64,000 nucleotides of DNA from Streptomyces sp. NBC_00582 (GTDB taxonomy: Bacteria; Actinomycetota; Actinomycetes; Streptomycetales; Streptomycetaceae). The position numbers and the translations under genes are program-made. Shown here one piece after another: positions 45,974 to 54,045 of this stretch. The stretch spans positions 6,138,001-6,202,000 of the forward strand of contig NZ_CP107772.1 in assembly GCF_036345155.1 (NCBI RefSeq), given 5' to 3'. Positions within the stretch are counted from its first letter, which is position 1; each line of letters opens with the position of its first letter. The notes below the pieces were generated by a model. That model was not told the origin of the DNA, ran no database searches, and saw only the letters and a list, made by a program, of their open reading frames with translations.

Positions 45974-47268
45974 CGCACGCACGGTTCACGACCCTGGCCG
46001 TCAGCGGGTCCTACGACCACGCGGAGGCGGCCCGGCACCTCGGGTCCCTGAGCGAGCCCGCCCATCTGGCGACCGCGCAGAGCTTCCCGTCGATGGAGGC
46101 CATGCTCGCCGCCACCGCGGAGGACGGCGACGGCTGGGTGTACGCCCGCCGCGGCAACCCGACGGTCCGCCTCCTGGAGCAGACCGTGGCGGCCCTGGAG
46201 GGCTACCGGGTCGACGCCGAGGTGAGCGCCGCCCTCACCGCGACCGGGATGGGCGCGATCACCCTCGCCACGATGCCGCTGCTGTCCGCGGCCGCCGGGC
46301 CCAAGCCCAACATCGTGGCCTCACCGCAGTGTTACGGCTCCACCACCATGGTCTTCGACAAGCGGTACGGGGAGGAACGGGACGTCGACGTGCGCTGGGT
46401 CGGCGACCCGCTGTCCGTCGAGGACTGGGCCGGCCTCGTCGACGACGGGACCCGGTTCCTCTACGCGGAGGTCCCGTCGAACCCGACGGTGCAGCTCGTC
46501 GACATCCCGGCGCTGGCGGCGCTGGCCCGGCAGGCCCGGATCCCGCTCATCGTCGACGCGACCCTCGCGACCCCGGCGCTGCTGCGCCCGCTGGCCCTCG
46601 GCGCGGACGTCGTGGTGCACTCGCTCACCAAGGCGGCCGGCGCCAGCGGCCGGAGCATGGGCGGGGCGGTGATCGCCCGGCACGGCCTGGGGCTGCGCGG
46701 GCAGCCCGAGGAGCTCTCCGCCGACTACGCGGGCCACTTGCGCCGCGGGTCCCTGCGGGACATGGGCGCGGTCCTCAGCCCGTTCAACGCCTGGACCATC
46801 CTCGCCGACATCCGGGAACTGCGCGGCCGGGTGGACACCATGTCCCGCACCGCGCACGGGGTGGCCGAGTACCTCGCCCGGCATCCGGGCGTCGTCGAGG
46901 TCTTCTACCCGGGGCTGGAGAGCCACCGGTCCCACCACATCGCCCGGCGGGACATGTGGCTGGTCGACAGCGAGCTGGACGGGGGAGAGGCGGAGAACCG
47001 GTTCGGATTCCTCGTCTGCTTCCGCCCGGCCGGCGGTGTCCGGGCCGCGCACGAGGTGATGGACCGCCTCGGGCTCGTCTGGCGGGCGAACAACCTCGGC
47101 CAGGTCAGGAGCACGGCGACGATTCCCGGGGCCACCACGCACAAGCAGGCCGCGGACGCCGATCCCGCCCGGGCCCCGGTACCGCCCGACATGGTCAGGC
47201 TGAGCATCGGGATCGAGCACCTGGACGACATCGTCGGCGACCTCGACCAGGCGCTGCGGGGGCGGTGA
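45970..47268 (+). CDS. Cystathionine gamma-lyase/synthase-family PLP enzyme
   Basis: 432-residue PLP fold-type I enzyme. The family pattern is clear: YARRGNPTVRLLEQTVAALEG, an S-P-Q-C-YGST loop, AEVPSNPTVQLVDI, and HSLTKAAGASGRSMGG with the PLP Lys, then RHPGVVEVFYPGL. Members catalyse beta- or gamma-elimination and replacement on activated homoserine or cysteine derivatives; relatives in natural product pathways form C-C or C-N bonds. It is followed by a sulfotransferase gene, so a sulfated or other activated amino acid could be the substrate. That link is speculation. Confidence 0.85.
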   Translation: MTHARFTTLAVSGSYDHAEAARHLGSLSEPAHLATAQSFPSMEAMLAATAEDGDGWVYARRGNPTVRLLEQTVAALEGYRVDAEVSAALTATGMGAITLATMPLLSAAAGPKPNIVASPQCYGSTTMVFDKRYGEERDVDVRWVGDPLSVEDWAGLVDDGTRFLYAEVPSNPTVQLVDIPALAALARQARIPLIVDATLATPALLRPLALGADVVVHSLTKAAGASGRSMGGAVIARHGLGLRGQPEELSADYAGHLRRGSLRDMGAVLSPFNAWTILADIRELRGRVDTMSRTAHGVAEYLARHPGVVEVFYPGLESHRSHHIARRDMWLVDSELDGGEAENRFGFLVCFRPAGGVRAAHEVMDRLGLVWRANNLGQVRSTATIPGATTHKQAADADPARAPVPPDMVRLSIGIEHLDDIVGDLDQALRGR

Positions 47269-47338
47269 GACACCCGTGGGACCTGCGCCGACATCCATGG
47301 CGTCGGCCGTGGCCGAGCCGAACCAGCAGGAGGAGACA

Positions 47339-48205
47339 GTGGAATTGGAAGCCGCGTCGATCCAGGTGTACACACACCGGCTGGCGCTGATATCGCCGCC
47401 CCGCACCGGGTCGACCGCCGTGGCGCGCCTGCTGTGGCAGCACCCGTCCGTGACGCACCACTGCCATGAGCCCTACGAGGCCTGCTACTGGGGCGACCAG
47501 GGACCGGAATCGGTCAAGAGCGTGCTGTCCCACCCCATGGAGGTCGCGTCGGGCGAGCGGGTCGCCCTGTCCGAGGTGCCGCGCGGCGGCGGCCTGCTGA
47601 TGAAGGAGATGAGCTTCCAGCTCAGCGACGCCCAGTTCACGCAGTTCGTCGGGCTCGCCACGGCTCCGCCCGTCTTCGTGATCTGCGACCCCCGGCTGTC
47701 GACGACGTCCCGGCTGCGGATCGTGCGGGAGCTCAACGGCGCGCGGACCTTCCCGCCCTTCGAGAGCGGATGGCAGTCGCTGCGCGAGCAGGTGGAGCTG
47801 TGCCGGGCGCGGGACCTGCCGTACGTGCTGGTCGACTCCGACGACCTGCGGGCCGATCCGGCCGGGGTCACGGCCGCCCTGATCGCGGCGATCGGACTGC
47901 CGTCGGTCGACGGACTGGAGAACTGGTCGCCCCGACCGGGCCTGCGACTGGTCTCGCCCGAGGTGGGCGCGCTGATGAGCGACGCCCGCAAGGAGGACGA
48001 CCCGTTCTACCGCAAGGTCCTCGGCAGCAGCGGGATCCAGCCCCGGGGCGAGGTCCGCTGGGAGCGGGAGGAGGCGGCGATCGCCGCCGCGGGTCTCACC
48101 GACGACGTGGCGAAGTGGCGGCACTGGTACGAGGAGATGCGGGCGGACCCGGCACTGATCACCGGCCGGCGCGCGCAACGAGAGAGCAATGCTGACGCGC
48201 GATGA
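47339..48205 (+). CDS. Sulfotransferase family protein (PAPS-dependent)
   Basis: 288 residues. The N-terminal strand-loop LALISPPRTGSTAVARLL holds the 5'-phosphosulfate binding loop (PPRTGST). Further family features are the substrate-side HEPYEA and a C-terminal region with conserved basic residues. GTG 47339 is chosen as start because of the consensus AGGAGGAG just upstream; a longer reading from GTG 47276 lacks one. The donor would be PAPS, which connects this gene with cysD/cysN at the cluster's other end. The target could be an amine, hydroxylamine, hydroxyl or phenol of the product. Overall similarity to characterised sulfotransferases seems distant. Confidence 0.78.
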   Translation: MELEAASIQVYTHRLALISPPRTGSTAVARLLWQHPSVTHHCHEPYEACYWGDQGPESVKSVLSHPMEVASGERVALSEVPRGGGLLMKEMSFQLSDAQFTQFVGLATAPPVFVICDPRLSTTSRLRIVRELNGARTFPPFESGWQSLREQVELCRARDLPYVLVDSDDLRADPAGVTAALIAAIGLPSVDGLENWSPRPGLRLVSPEVGALMSDARKEDDPFYRKVLGSSGIQPRGEVRWEREEAAIAAAGLTDDVAKWRHWYEEMRADPALITGRRAQRESNADAR

Positions 48206-48223
48206 CGAATGCCGAGGTGCTGC

Positions 48224-49534
48224 ATGACTGATCGAACCACCGCCCGGGCGACCGCGCCGGCCTCCGAACCCGTGGATGTGCTCGGCGTCGGGTTCGGACC
48301 CGCGAACCTGTCGCTCGCCATCGCCCTGCAGGAGGACCTCCCGCAGTCGAACGCCTTCTTCCTGGAGGCCGCACACCACCCCGTGTGGCAGGGGGGACTG
48401 CTGCTGGACGGTTCCAACATGCAGAACCACCCCAACCGCGATCTCGTCACCCTGCGCAACCCGCGCAGTCGCTACAGCTTCCTCAACTACCTCTTCGAGC
48501 AGGGCCGGCTCATCGAGCACCTGAACCTGCCCCTGGAGTTCCCGCTGCGCAAGGAGTACGCGCAGTACATCGACTGGGCCACCCGGCAGTTCCGGCCGCA
48601 GGTCGCCTTCGGCGCGCGGGCGACGGACGTCGCCGTGGCCGAGGTCGACGGCACCCCGGAGTACGTGGTGACCTGCGCGGACGGCACACGGCACCGGGCC
48701 CGCTCGCTGGTGGTGGGCACCGGACGCACCCCGTTCGTCCCCGCGCCCTTCGCCGGGCTGGACACCCCGCGGGTGTGCCATCTCACCCGGTATCTGCACA
48801 CCGTGCGAGGGCTCGACCGGCCCCCGAGGTCGATCGCCGTCATCGGCGGCAGCCAGAGCGCCGTCGAGATCGTCCTCGATCTCGCGCACCGCTTCCCGCA
48901 GGCCCGCGTCGTCTCCTACGTGCGGAAGTTCGGGCTGCGGCTCAAGGACACCAGCCCGTTCAGCGAGGAGGGCTTCTTCCCCTCGTTCACGGACTACTAC
49001 TACCGCGCGAGCCGGGCGAGCAAGAACGAGCTCGACGCTTACATGCGCCCCACCAACTACTCGTCGACCGACGCCGACGTCCTGCACCACCTGTACGCGC
49101 TGATGTACGAGCAGCGCCTGGACGGCGACCAGCGGGTGTTCGTCCGCGGCAACAGCGAGGTGCGGACCGCGCAGGCGGACGGCACGGGCGTGCGCCTGGA
49201 GGTGGAGGAGGTCCACACCGGGGAGGTGTCGACGGACCACGCGGACCTGGTGATCCTCGCGACCGGGTTCCGCGACCTCGGACCGGACCGGCACCAGGAG
49301 GCGTACCCGGCGCTGCTCGCCGGTGTGATCGACCGGTTCCGGTTCGACGACGACGGCTATCTGGCCGTCGAGCCGGACTACCAGCTGCGGCCCCGAGCCG
49401 ACGGCACGCCACCGCTGTTCCTCAACGGGCTGTGCGAGTCGAGCCATGGCATCGGCGACGCGGGATCGTTCAGCCTGCTGTCGCTGCGGGCCGCGACGAT
49501 TCTCGACGGCCTGCGCAAGCAGGGCATCGCGTGA
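48224..49534 (+). CDS. Second lysine/ornithine N-monooxygenase-like flavoenzyme
   Basis: 436 residues, same family as the enzyme at 10423-11700 but clearly not a recent duplicate. The FAD motif is GVGFGPANLSLAIAL near residue 20, the NADPH motif VIGGSQSAVEIVLDL mid-protein, and ATGFRD near the end. It hydroxylates a side-chain amino group of a free diamino acid (Lys, Orn, Dab or Dap type). Since the first copy is committed by context to piperazate, this one may N-hydroxylate Dap, Dab or Orn for a hydroxamate or for N-O-sulfation. It lies 21 nt before the A-PCP gene. Confidence 0.9.
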   Translation: MTDRTTARATAPASEPVDVLGVGFGPANLSLAIALQEDLPQSNAFFLEAAHHPVWQGGLLLDGSNMQNHPNRDLVTLRNPRSRYSFLNYLFEQGRLIEHLNLPLEFPLRKEYAQYIDWATRQFRPQVAFGARATDVAVAEVDGTPEYVVTCADGTRHRARSLVVGTGRTPFVPAPFAGLDTPRVCHLTRYLHTVRGLDRPPRSIAVIGGSQSAVEIVLDLAHRFPQARVVSYVRKFGLRLKDTSPFSEEGFFPSFTDYYYRASRASKNELDAYMRPTNYSSTDADVLHHLYALMYEQRLDGDQRVFVRGNSEVRTAQADGTGVRLEVEEVHTGEVSTDHADLVILATGFRDLGPDRHQEAYPALLAGVIDRFRFDDDGYLAVEPDYQLRPRADGTPPLFLNGLCESSHGIGDAGSFSLLSLRAATILDGLRKQGIA

Positions 49535-49555
49535 CCACGACAAGGCGGACACCCC

Positions 49556-51391
49556 ATGACCATTGACGACTGGCGGAACGCGACCATCACCGACCTGTTC
49601 GACGCAACGGTGCGCCGTCGCCCCGAGGCGACCGCCCTGCGCTTCGACGGCGTCGACATGAGCTACGCGGAGCTCGACCGGCGGGCCGAGCTGCTGGCCC
49701 GGCACCTGCGCGCGCTCGGCGTGGGCACGGAGAGCGTGGTCGGCCTGTTCGTCGAGCGCTCGTTCGAGATGATCGTCGCGCTCGTCGGCATCCTGAAGGC
49801 GGGCGGCGCCTATCTGCCCGTGCACCAGAACGAACCACCGGAGCGGTTCCGTTACATGCTGGAGCAGGCGGACGCCCGGGTCCTGCTGACCCACGACCGG
49901 CTGAGCGACCGGGTGCCCGAGATCGACGGCACCGTGGTCAACCTCGACCACCCGTGGGAGACGGACCCCGTCGAGGGGCCGATCGCACCCGGCACCGGTC
50001 CCGACAACCTCGCCTACATCTGCTACACCTCCGGCTCGACCGGGATGCCCAAGGGCGTGGGCGTGCGCCACCGCGGTGTGGTCCGTCTGGTGCAGGACGG
50101 CGACTACGCCTCACTGACCTCGGACGAGACGTTCCTGCAGTTCTGCTCGCTGCGCTTCGACCCGTCCGCCTTCGAGATCTGGGGATCGCTGCTCAACGGG
50201 GCCAAGCTGGTCGTGTATCCGCCGGGCACGGTGGCGATGCACGAACTGGCCGCGTTCCTGGAGCGGGAGCGGATCACCACGCTGTGGCTGACCACCGGCC
50301 TGTTCCACCGGCTGGTCGACGACCATCTCGACAGCATGGCCGGGCTGCGCCAGATGCTCGGCGGCGGGGAGCCGCTGTCCCCCCTGCACATGAACACGCT
50401 GCGCCGGGCCTACCCGGAGCTGCTGGTGGTCAACGGCTACGGCCCCACCGAGGACACCTGCTTCACCTCCTGCCATGTGCTGACCGAGGAGGTCGGCGAC
50501 AGCGTGCCGATCGGCCGCGCGGTCACCGACACCCGGCTGTACGTCCTGGACGAGAGGCTGGAGCCCGTCCCCGAGGGCGAGTGGGGTCTGCTCTACACCG
50601 CCGGCAGCGGTGTGGCCCGCGGCTATGTGGGGCGTCCCGCGCTCACCGCCGAGCGGTTCGTCCCCGATCCGTTCGTCCCCGGCGAGCGGATGTACAGCAT
50701 CGGTGACGTGGTCCGGCTGGGGGCCGACGGCGCCCTGGAGTTCCGCGGCCGGGCCGACGACCAGGTCAAGGTCGACGGCTACCGGATCGAGCCCGGTGAG
50801 GTCGCGGCCGCCCTGTCGGGACTGCCGGAGCTGAAGGAGGCCGTCGTACTGGCCCGCGACGACGTCATGCCGGGACGGAAGGTCCTCGTCGCGTACGTCG
50901 TGCCGGACGAACCCTCCGAGGGGCTGGTGGCGAGGCTGCGGCTCGCCCTGCACCACAAGCTGCCCCGGTACATGCACCCGTCGGTCGTCGTCGTCATGGA
51001 CGCGTTCCCGCTGACGCTGGGCTCCAAGACGGACCGGCGGGCGCTGCCGGCCCCTGCGCACCTGCCGCGGACCGTGGATACTCCCTACATGACTCCACGC
51101 ACCCCCGTAGAGGAACTGCTGGCGGACCTGCTGGCCGACGCGCTCGCCCTGCAGGAGGTCGGTGTCGACGACGAGTTCTTCGAGATGGGCGGCAACTCCC
51201 TGCTGGCCATGGACGTCCTCGCCCGCGTCCGGACCCTGCTGCACGTGGACCTGCCGGCGGCCGAGTTCTTCGAGGCCGCCACCGTGGCCGGCATGGCGGA
51301 TCTGATCGAGCGTCACGCCCCGGGCGCCGCGGCCCTGGTGGGGGCCGGCGCCCCGTCGTCCCCCGTGCGGGTGGGCGCGTCCCTTGGCTGA
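49556..51391 (+). CDS. Stand-alone NRPS A-PCP didomain
   Basis: 611 residues. A about 1-505 (CYTSGSTGMPKGVGV, GYGPTEDTCFTS, SIGD, LGSKTDRR); PCP about 515-590 (FFEMGGNSLLAM); no C domain. Specificity positions read D-P-F-W-L-G-G-C-F, resembling the valine/aliphatic pattern (DAFWLGGTF), though an unusual residue is possible. As a free loading unit it can prime a residue in trans, feed one of the A-less PCPs of the main line, or hold a residue for modification by nearby enzymes such as the N-hydroxylase or sulfotransferase. Last gene of region A. Confidence 0.9.
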   Translation: MTIDDWRNATITDLFDATVRRRPEATALRFDGVDMSYAELDRRAELLARHLRALGVGTESVVGLFVERSFEMIVALVGILKAGGAYLPVHQNEPPERFRYMLEQADARVLLTHDRLSDRVPEIDGTVVNLDHPWETDPVEGPIAPGTGPDNLAYICYTSGSTGMPKGVGVRHRGVVRLVQDGDYASLTSDETFLQFCSLRFDPSAFEIWGSLLNGAKLVVYPPGTVAMHELAAFLERERITTLWLTTGLFHRLVDDHLDSMAGLRQMLGGGEPLSPLHMNTLRRAYPELLVVNGYGPTEDTCFTSCHVLTEEVGDSVPIGRAVTDTRLYVLDERLEPVPEGEWGLLYTAGSGVARGYVGRPALTAERFVPDPFVPGERMYSIGDVVRLGADGALEFRGRADDQVKVDGYRIEPGEVAAALSGLPELKEAVVLARDDVMPGRKVLVAYVVPDEPSEGLVARLRLALHHKLPRYMHPSVVVVMDAFPLTLGSKTDRRALPAPAHLPRTVDTPYMTPRTPVEELLADLLADALALQEVGVDDEFFEMGGNSLLAMDVLARVRTLLHVDLPAAEFFEAATVAGMADLIERHAPGAAALVGAGAPSSPVRVGASLG

Positions 51392-51392
51392 C

Positions 51393-51998
51393 ATGGACTC
51401 CTTCCGGAACGCGGCCGTGGCGTGGGCGGCGGGTGGCTCCGGCGACCCGGCGTACGAACTGGCCTCGCTGCTGCCCGTCCGGGGAGCGGTCCTGCTGGAG
51501 GGGCCGAGCGATGTCGCCGCGGTCGAGGCGCTGGCGGCGGCCCACGGCCGGGACCTGGCGGCGGAGGGGGTCTGTGTGCTGTCGATGGGCGGCGCGATGA
51601 ACGTGGCCCGCTTCGTCGACCGCCTCGGGCCGGACGGTCTCGACCTGCGTCTGACGGGTCTGTGCGACGAGCGCGAACGCGGCTACTACGCCCGCGGCTG
51701 GCTGCGGGCCGGGCTGCCGCCGGACTTCTTCGTGTGCGAGGCGGACCTGGAGGACGAGCTCATCCGCGCCCTGGGCGTGGAACGGGTGGCGGAACTCATC
51801 CGCGAGGAGGGCGACCTGCGGCCGCTGCAGACCTTCCTGTCCCAGCCGGCGCAGCAGGGCCGCAGCCGGGAGCGGCAGTTGCGGCGGTTCCTCGGCACCA
51901 AGAAGGGCCGCAAGATCCACTACGGCCGGGTGCTGGTCGAGGCGCTGCCGCCCGACCGGGTGCCCGCGCCGCTGCGGGACCTGCTCGACCTCGTCTGA
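51393..51998 (+). CDS. TOPRIM-domain protein (OLD-nuclease-like C-terminal domain)
   Basis: 201 residues. The segment GAVLLEGPSDVAAVEAL (ExxSD, the TOPRIM nucleotide/metal motif), CVLSMGGAMNVARFV and LCDERERG (acidic pair position) resemble the TOPRIM domain found after ATPases of the OLD endonuclease family; no ATPase domain is fused here. ATG 51393 is taken; TTG 51384 overlapping the A-PCP stop is possible. Such genes are common in Streptomyces chromosomes, so it probably does not belong to the pathway and marks the cluster boundary. Confidence 0.6.
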   Translation: MDSFRNAAVAWAAGGSGDPAYELASLLPVRGAVLLEGPSDVAAVEALAAAHGRDLAAEGVCVLSMGGAMNVARFVDRLGPDGLDLRLTGLCDERERGYYARGWLRAGLPPDFFVCEADLEDELIRALGVERVAELIREEGDLRPLQTFLSQPAQQGRSRERQLRRFLGTKKGRKIHYGRVLVEALPPDRVPAPLRDLLDLV

Positions 51999-52012
51999 CC
52001 CCCGGTACGGCA

Positions 52013-52050
52013 CGGCGGGCGGCCGGTCACTCGTGACCGGCCGCCCGCCG
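52013..52050. terminator. Strong bidirectional terminator
   Basis: Perfect 17-bp stem (CGGCGGGCGGCCGGTCA and its complement) with a 4-nt loop CTCG between converging genes. Confidence 0.9.
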
Positions 52051-52076
52051 TCGTGCGTCCGCCCGGGGGCGTCGCC

Positions 52077-52475
52077 TCAACGGGCCGCGAGGACCTCCAG
52101 ATAGTGCCGGTTGCGCATGATCCCGAGGACGTTGCCGAACGGGTCCACGACCGAGCCGCCCACGAAGCCGTCGCCGAACTCGCGGAGGGGCTCGTGGAGC
52201 GTGGCGCCCAGGGCGAGGAGACGGTTCAGGGCCGCCTCGGCGTCGTCCACGTGCCAGTACGTCACCGCACCGCCCGCCGTGTCCGTGTGCCTGCCCAGGT
52301 CCGTCACGAACTTGCTGTCCAGCAGCCCGAGTTCGTGCTGGTAGTCGCCGATGCGGAACTCGGCGTACCCGGGGCGCTCGAAGTACGGCTCCACACCGAG
52401 GAGTTCGGTGTACCAGCGCTTGGCCGCCTCCAGGTCGGCGGCGTGGAAGCGGACGGTGGTGAGGCCTCGCAGCAT
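52077..52475 (-). CDS. VOC/glyoxalase-family protein
   Basis: 132 residues from an ATG with GGGAG upstream. One vicinal-oxygen-chelate unit: LTTVRFHAADLEAAKRWYTE at the N-terminus, YFERPGYAEFRIGD, TYWHVDDAEAAL, and DPFGNVLGIM near the end, with His and Glu/Asp positions of the usual metal site. Members include lyases, dioxygenases and resistance proteins. The DPFGNVLG ending is typical of housekeeping relatives. Its position between two clusters gives no role; I treat it as a flanking gene. Confidence 0.8.
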   Translation of the reverse strand: MLRGLTTVRFHAADLEAAKRWYTELLGVEPYFERPGYAEFRIGDYQHELGLLDSKFVTDLGRHTDTAGGAVTYWHVDDAEAALNRLLALGATLHEPLREFGDGFVGGSVVDPFGNVLGIMRNRHYLEVLAAR

Positions 52476-52698
52476 GGGAGCTCCCGGGAACGGCGGTGGG
52501 GGGATCGGTGCGTACGACAGGACAGTAGGGCCCATCTAGGTCAGGTCGTGTCCTAGTGGGGCGGGTCGCGCGTCCTGGGTAGGCAGTTCGAGAAGGAAGG
52601 GTGATCGGGGCGGTCCTGACCGGGGGCTGTTACCTCCGTAATGTTTTTGGAGGTAACAGCCCCCGCTGTCTCACAGCCTCACCGGGAGGGACCACCCG
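52476..52698. other. Intergenic region upstream of the salicylate synthase gene
   Basis: 223 nt between the divergent glyoxalase-like and salicylate synthase genes. It contains the long palindrome at 52621-52665, a GGGAGGGA ribosome binding site before 52699, and a weak CTAGG...CCTAG repeat near 52536-52556. No ORF seen. Confidence 0.6.
52621..52665. promoter_or_regulatory. Perfect palindrome (operator or hairpin) upstream of salicylate synthase
   Basis: Arms of 17 bp (CGGGGGCTGTTACCTCC / GGAGGTAACAGCCCCCG) flank an 11-nt spacer GTAATGTTTTT, ending 33 nt before the start codon. The core GTTTTTGGAGGTAACAG recurs with two changes upstream of the KAS III gene at 62582, which suggests a shared operator. 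An RNA hairpin (attenuator) is the alternative. Confidence 0.65.
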
Positions 52699-54045
52699 AT
52701 GATCACCCTTGCCTCGCGCCACTACTACGAGACCCAACTGCCGCTGTCCGAGGACCCGTTGCTGATCGCGGCGAGGCTCGCCGACTCAGGGCTGCACGAG
52801 TCCTACGTCGTCTACGAGAACGGGGGGAGCTGGGCCTACGCGGGCGGGGTGCGCGCCGAGCTGACCCTCGACCGGGACGGGGCCCGCCTGACGCAGGACG
52901 GGCTGCCCGCGGCCGAACTGCCCTGGAGCGCCGAGCCGCTGAAGCTGGTCTCCGAGCTGCTCTCCCGGGTCGAGGTGCCGTACTGGCGCGCCTACGGCTG
53001 GGCCGCCTTCGAGCTGTCGTACGCCAAGGACGGCGACCGCCGGCACCTCGGGGACCAGCGGCTGATGCACCTGATCGTGCCGCGCGCCGAGGTGCGCTTC
53101 GGCGAGGGCCACGCCCTGCTGCGCGCCGCCGACCAGGAGACCCTCGACGCGCTCGTCACCACCGTCCTCGACCCCGCCCGGGCCCCCGGCGGGCGGCCCG
53201 CGCCGCTCGACGTGTACGCCACCGACGGGACCCGCTACCGGGCCTCCGTGCGCGGCGCGGTCGACGACATCAACGCCGGCGAACTGCACAAGGTCATCCT
53301 GTCCAGGGTCGTGGAGGTCCCCGGCGAGACCGATCTCGTCGCCACCTACGTCGCCGGGCGGCGCGGGAACAACCCGGCGCGGTCCTTCATGCTCGACCTC
53401 GGCGGCACCGAGGCCATCGGGTTCAGCCCGGAGATCGTCGTCCAGGTCTCCGAGGACGGGCGGGTCGTCAGCCAGCCTCTCGCCGGGACCCGGGCCCTCA
53501 CCGAGGACATCGTCGTCAACGAGAGCCTGCGCGCCGACCTCTTCGGCTCCCCCAAGGAGGTCTACGAGCACGCCATCTCCGTCAAGGTCGGCGCCGACGA
53601 GCTGGTCGACGTGTGCGTCGAGGGGTCGGTGGAAGTACCGGAGTTCATGGCGGTGCGCGAGCGCGGAAGCGTCCAGCACCTCGCCTCGCGGGTGGCCGGG
53701 CGGCTCGCTCCCGGCCGCGAGGCCTGGGACGCCTTCGGGGCCGTCTTCCCCGCCGTCACCGCCTCCGGGGTGCCCAAGGCGGCGGCCTACGACTCCATCC
53801 GCCGCTACGAGACCGAGACGCGCGGGCTCTACAGCGGCGCCGTGCTCACCGTCGACCACTCCGGCGCGATGGACGCGGCCCTGGTGCTGCGCAGCGCCTA
53901 CCGGCAGGGCGGCCGCACCTGGCTGCGGGCCGGCGCCGGCATCGTCGGACACTCCACGCCCGAGCGGGAGTTCGAGGAGACCTGCGAGAAGCTCGACAGC
54001 GTCGCCCGGTTCCTGGTGCCGGCCCGGCCCGAGGACGGGTCATGA
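52699..54045 (+). CDS. Salicylate synthase (MbtI/Irp9 type)
   Basis: 448-residue chorismate-utilising enzyme. Motifs are AGELHKVILSRVVEV (general-base Lys region), GGTEAIGFSPEIVV, SQPLAGTRAL, DLFGSPKEVYEHAISVK and SVQHLASRVAGRL, as in salicylate synthases, which convert chorismate through isochorismate to salicylate plus pyruvate. A pure isochorismate synthase cannot be excluded by eye, but no isochorismate pyruvate lyase is present and the downstream logic calls for salicylate. The stop overlaps the next gene (ATGA). First gene of region B. Confidence 0.85.
   Translation: MITLASRHYYETQLPLSEDPLLIAARLADSGLHESYVVYENGGSWAYAGGVRAELTLDRDGARLTQDGLPAAELPWSAEPLKLVSELLSRVEVPYWRAYGWAAFELSYAKDGDRRHLGDQRLMHLIVPRAEVRFGEGHALLRAADQETLDALVTTVLDPARAPGGRPAPLDVYATDGTRYRASVRGAVDDINAGELHKVILSRVVEVPGETDLVATYVAGRRGNNPARSFMLDLGGTEAIGFSPEIVVQVSEDGRVVSQPLAGTRALTEDIVVNESLRADLFGSPKEVYEHAISVKVGADELVDVCVEGSVEVPEFMAVRERGSVQHLASRVAGRLAPGREAWDAFGAVFPAVTASGVPKAAAYDSIRRYETETRGLYSGAVLTVDHSGAMDAALVLRSAYRQGGRTWLRAGAGIVGHSTPEREFEETCEKLDSVARFLVPARPEDGS

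Noticed and set aside
51393..52475. TOPRIM and glyoxalase-like genes as pathway or defence genes
   Set aside because: No ATPase partner for an OLD-type defence system and no resistance signature; they look like flanking chromosomal genes between two clusters.
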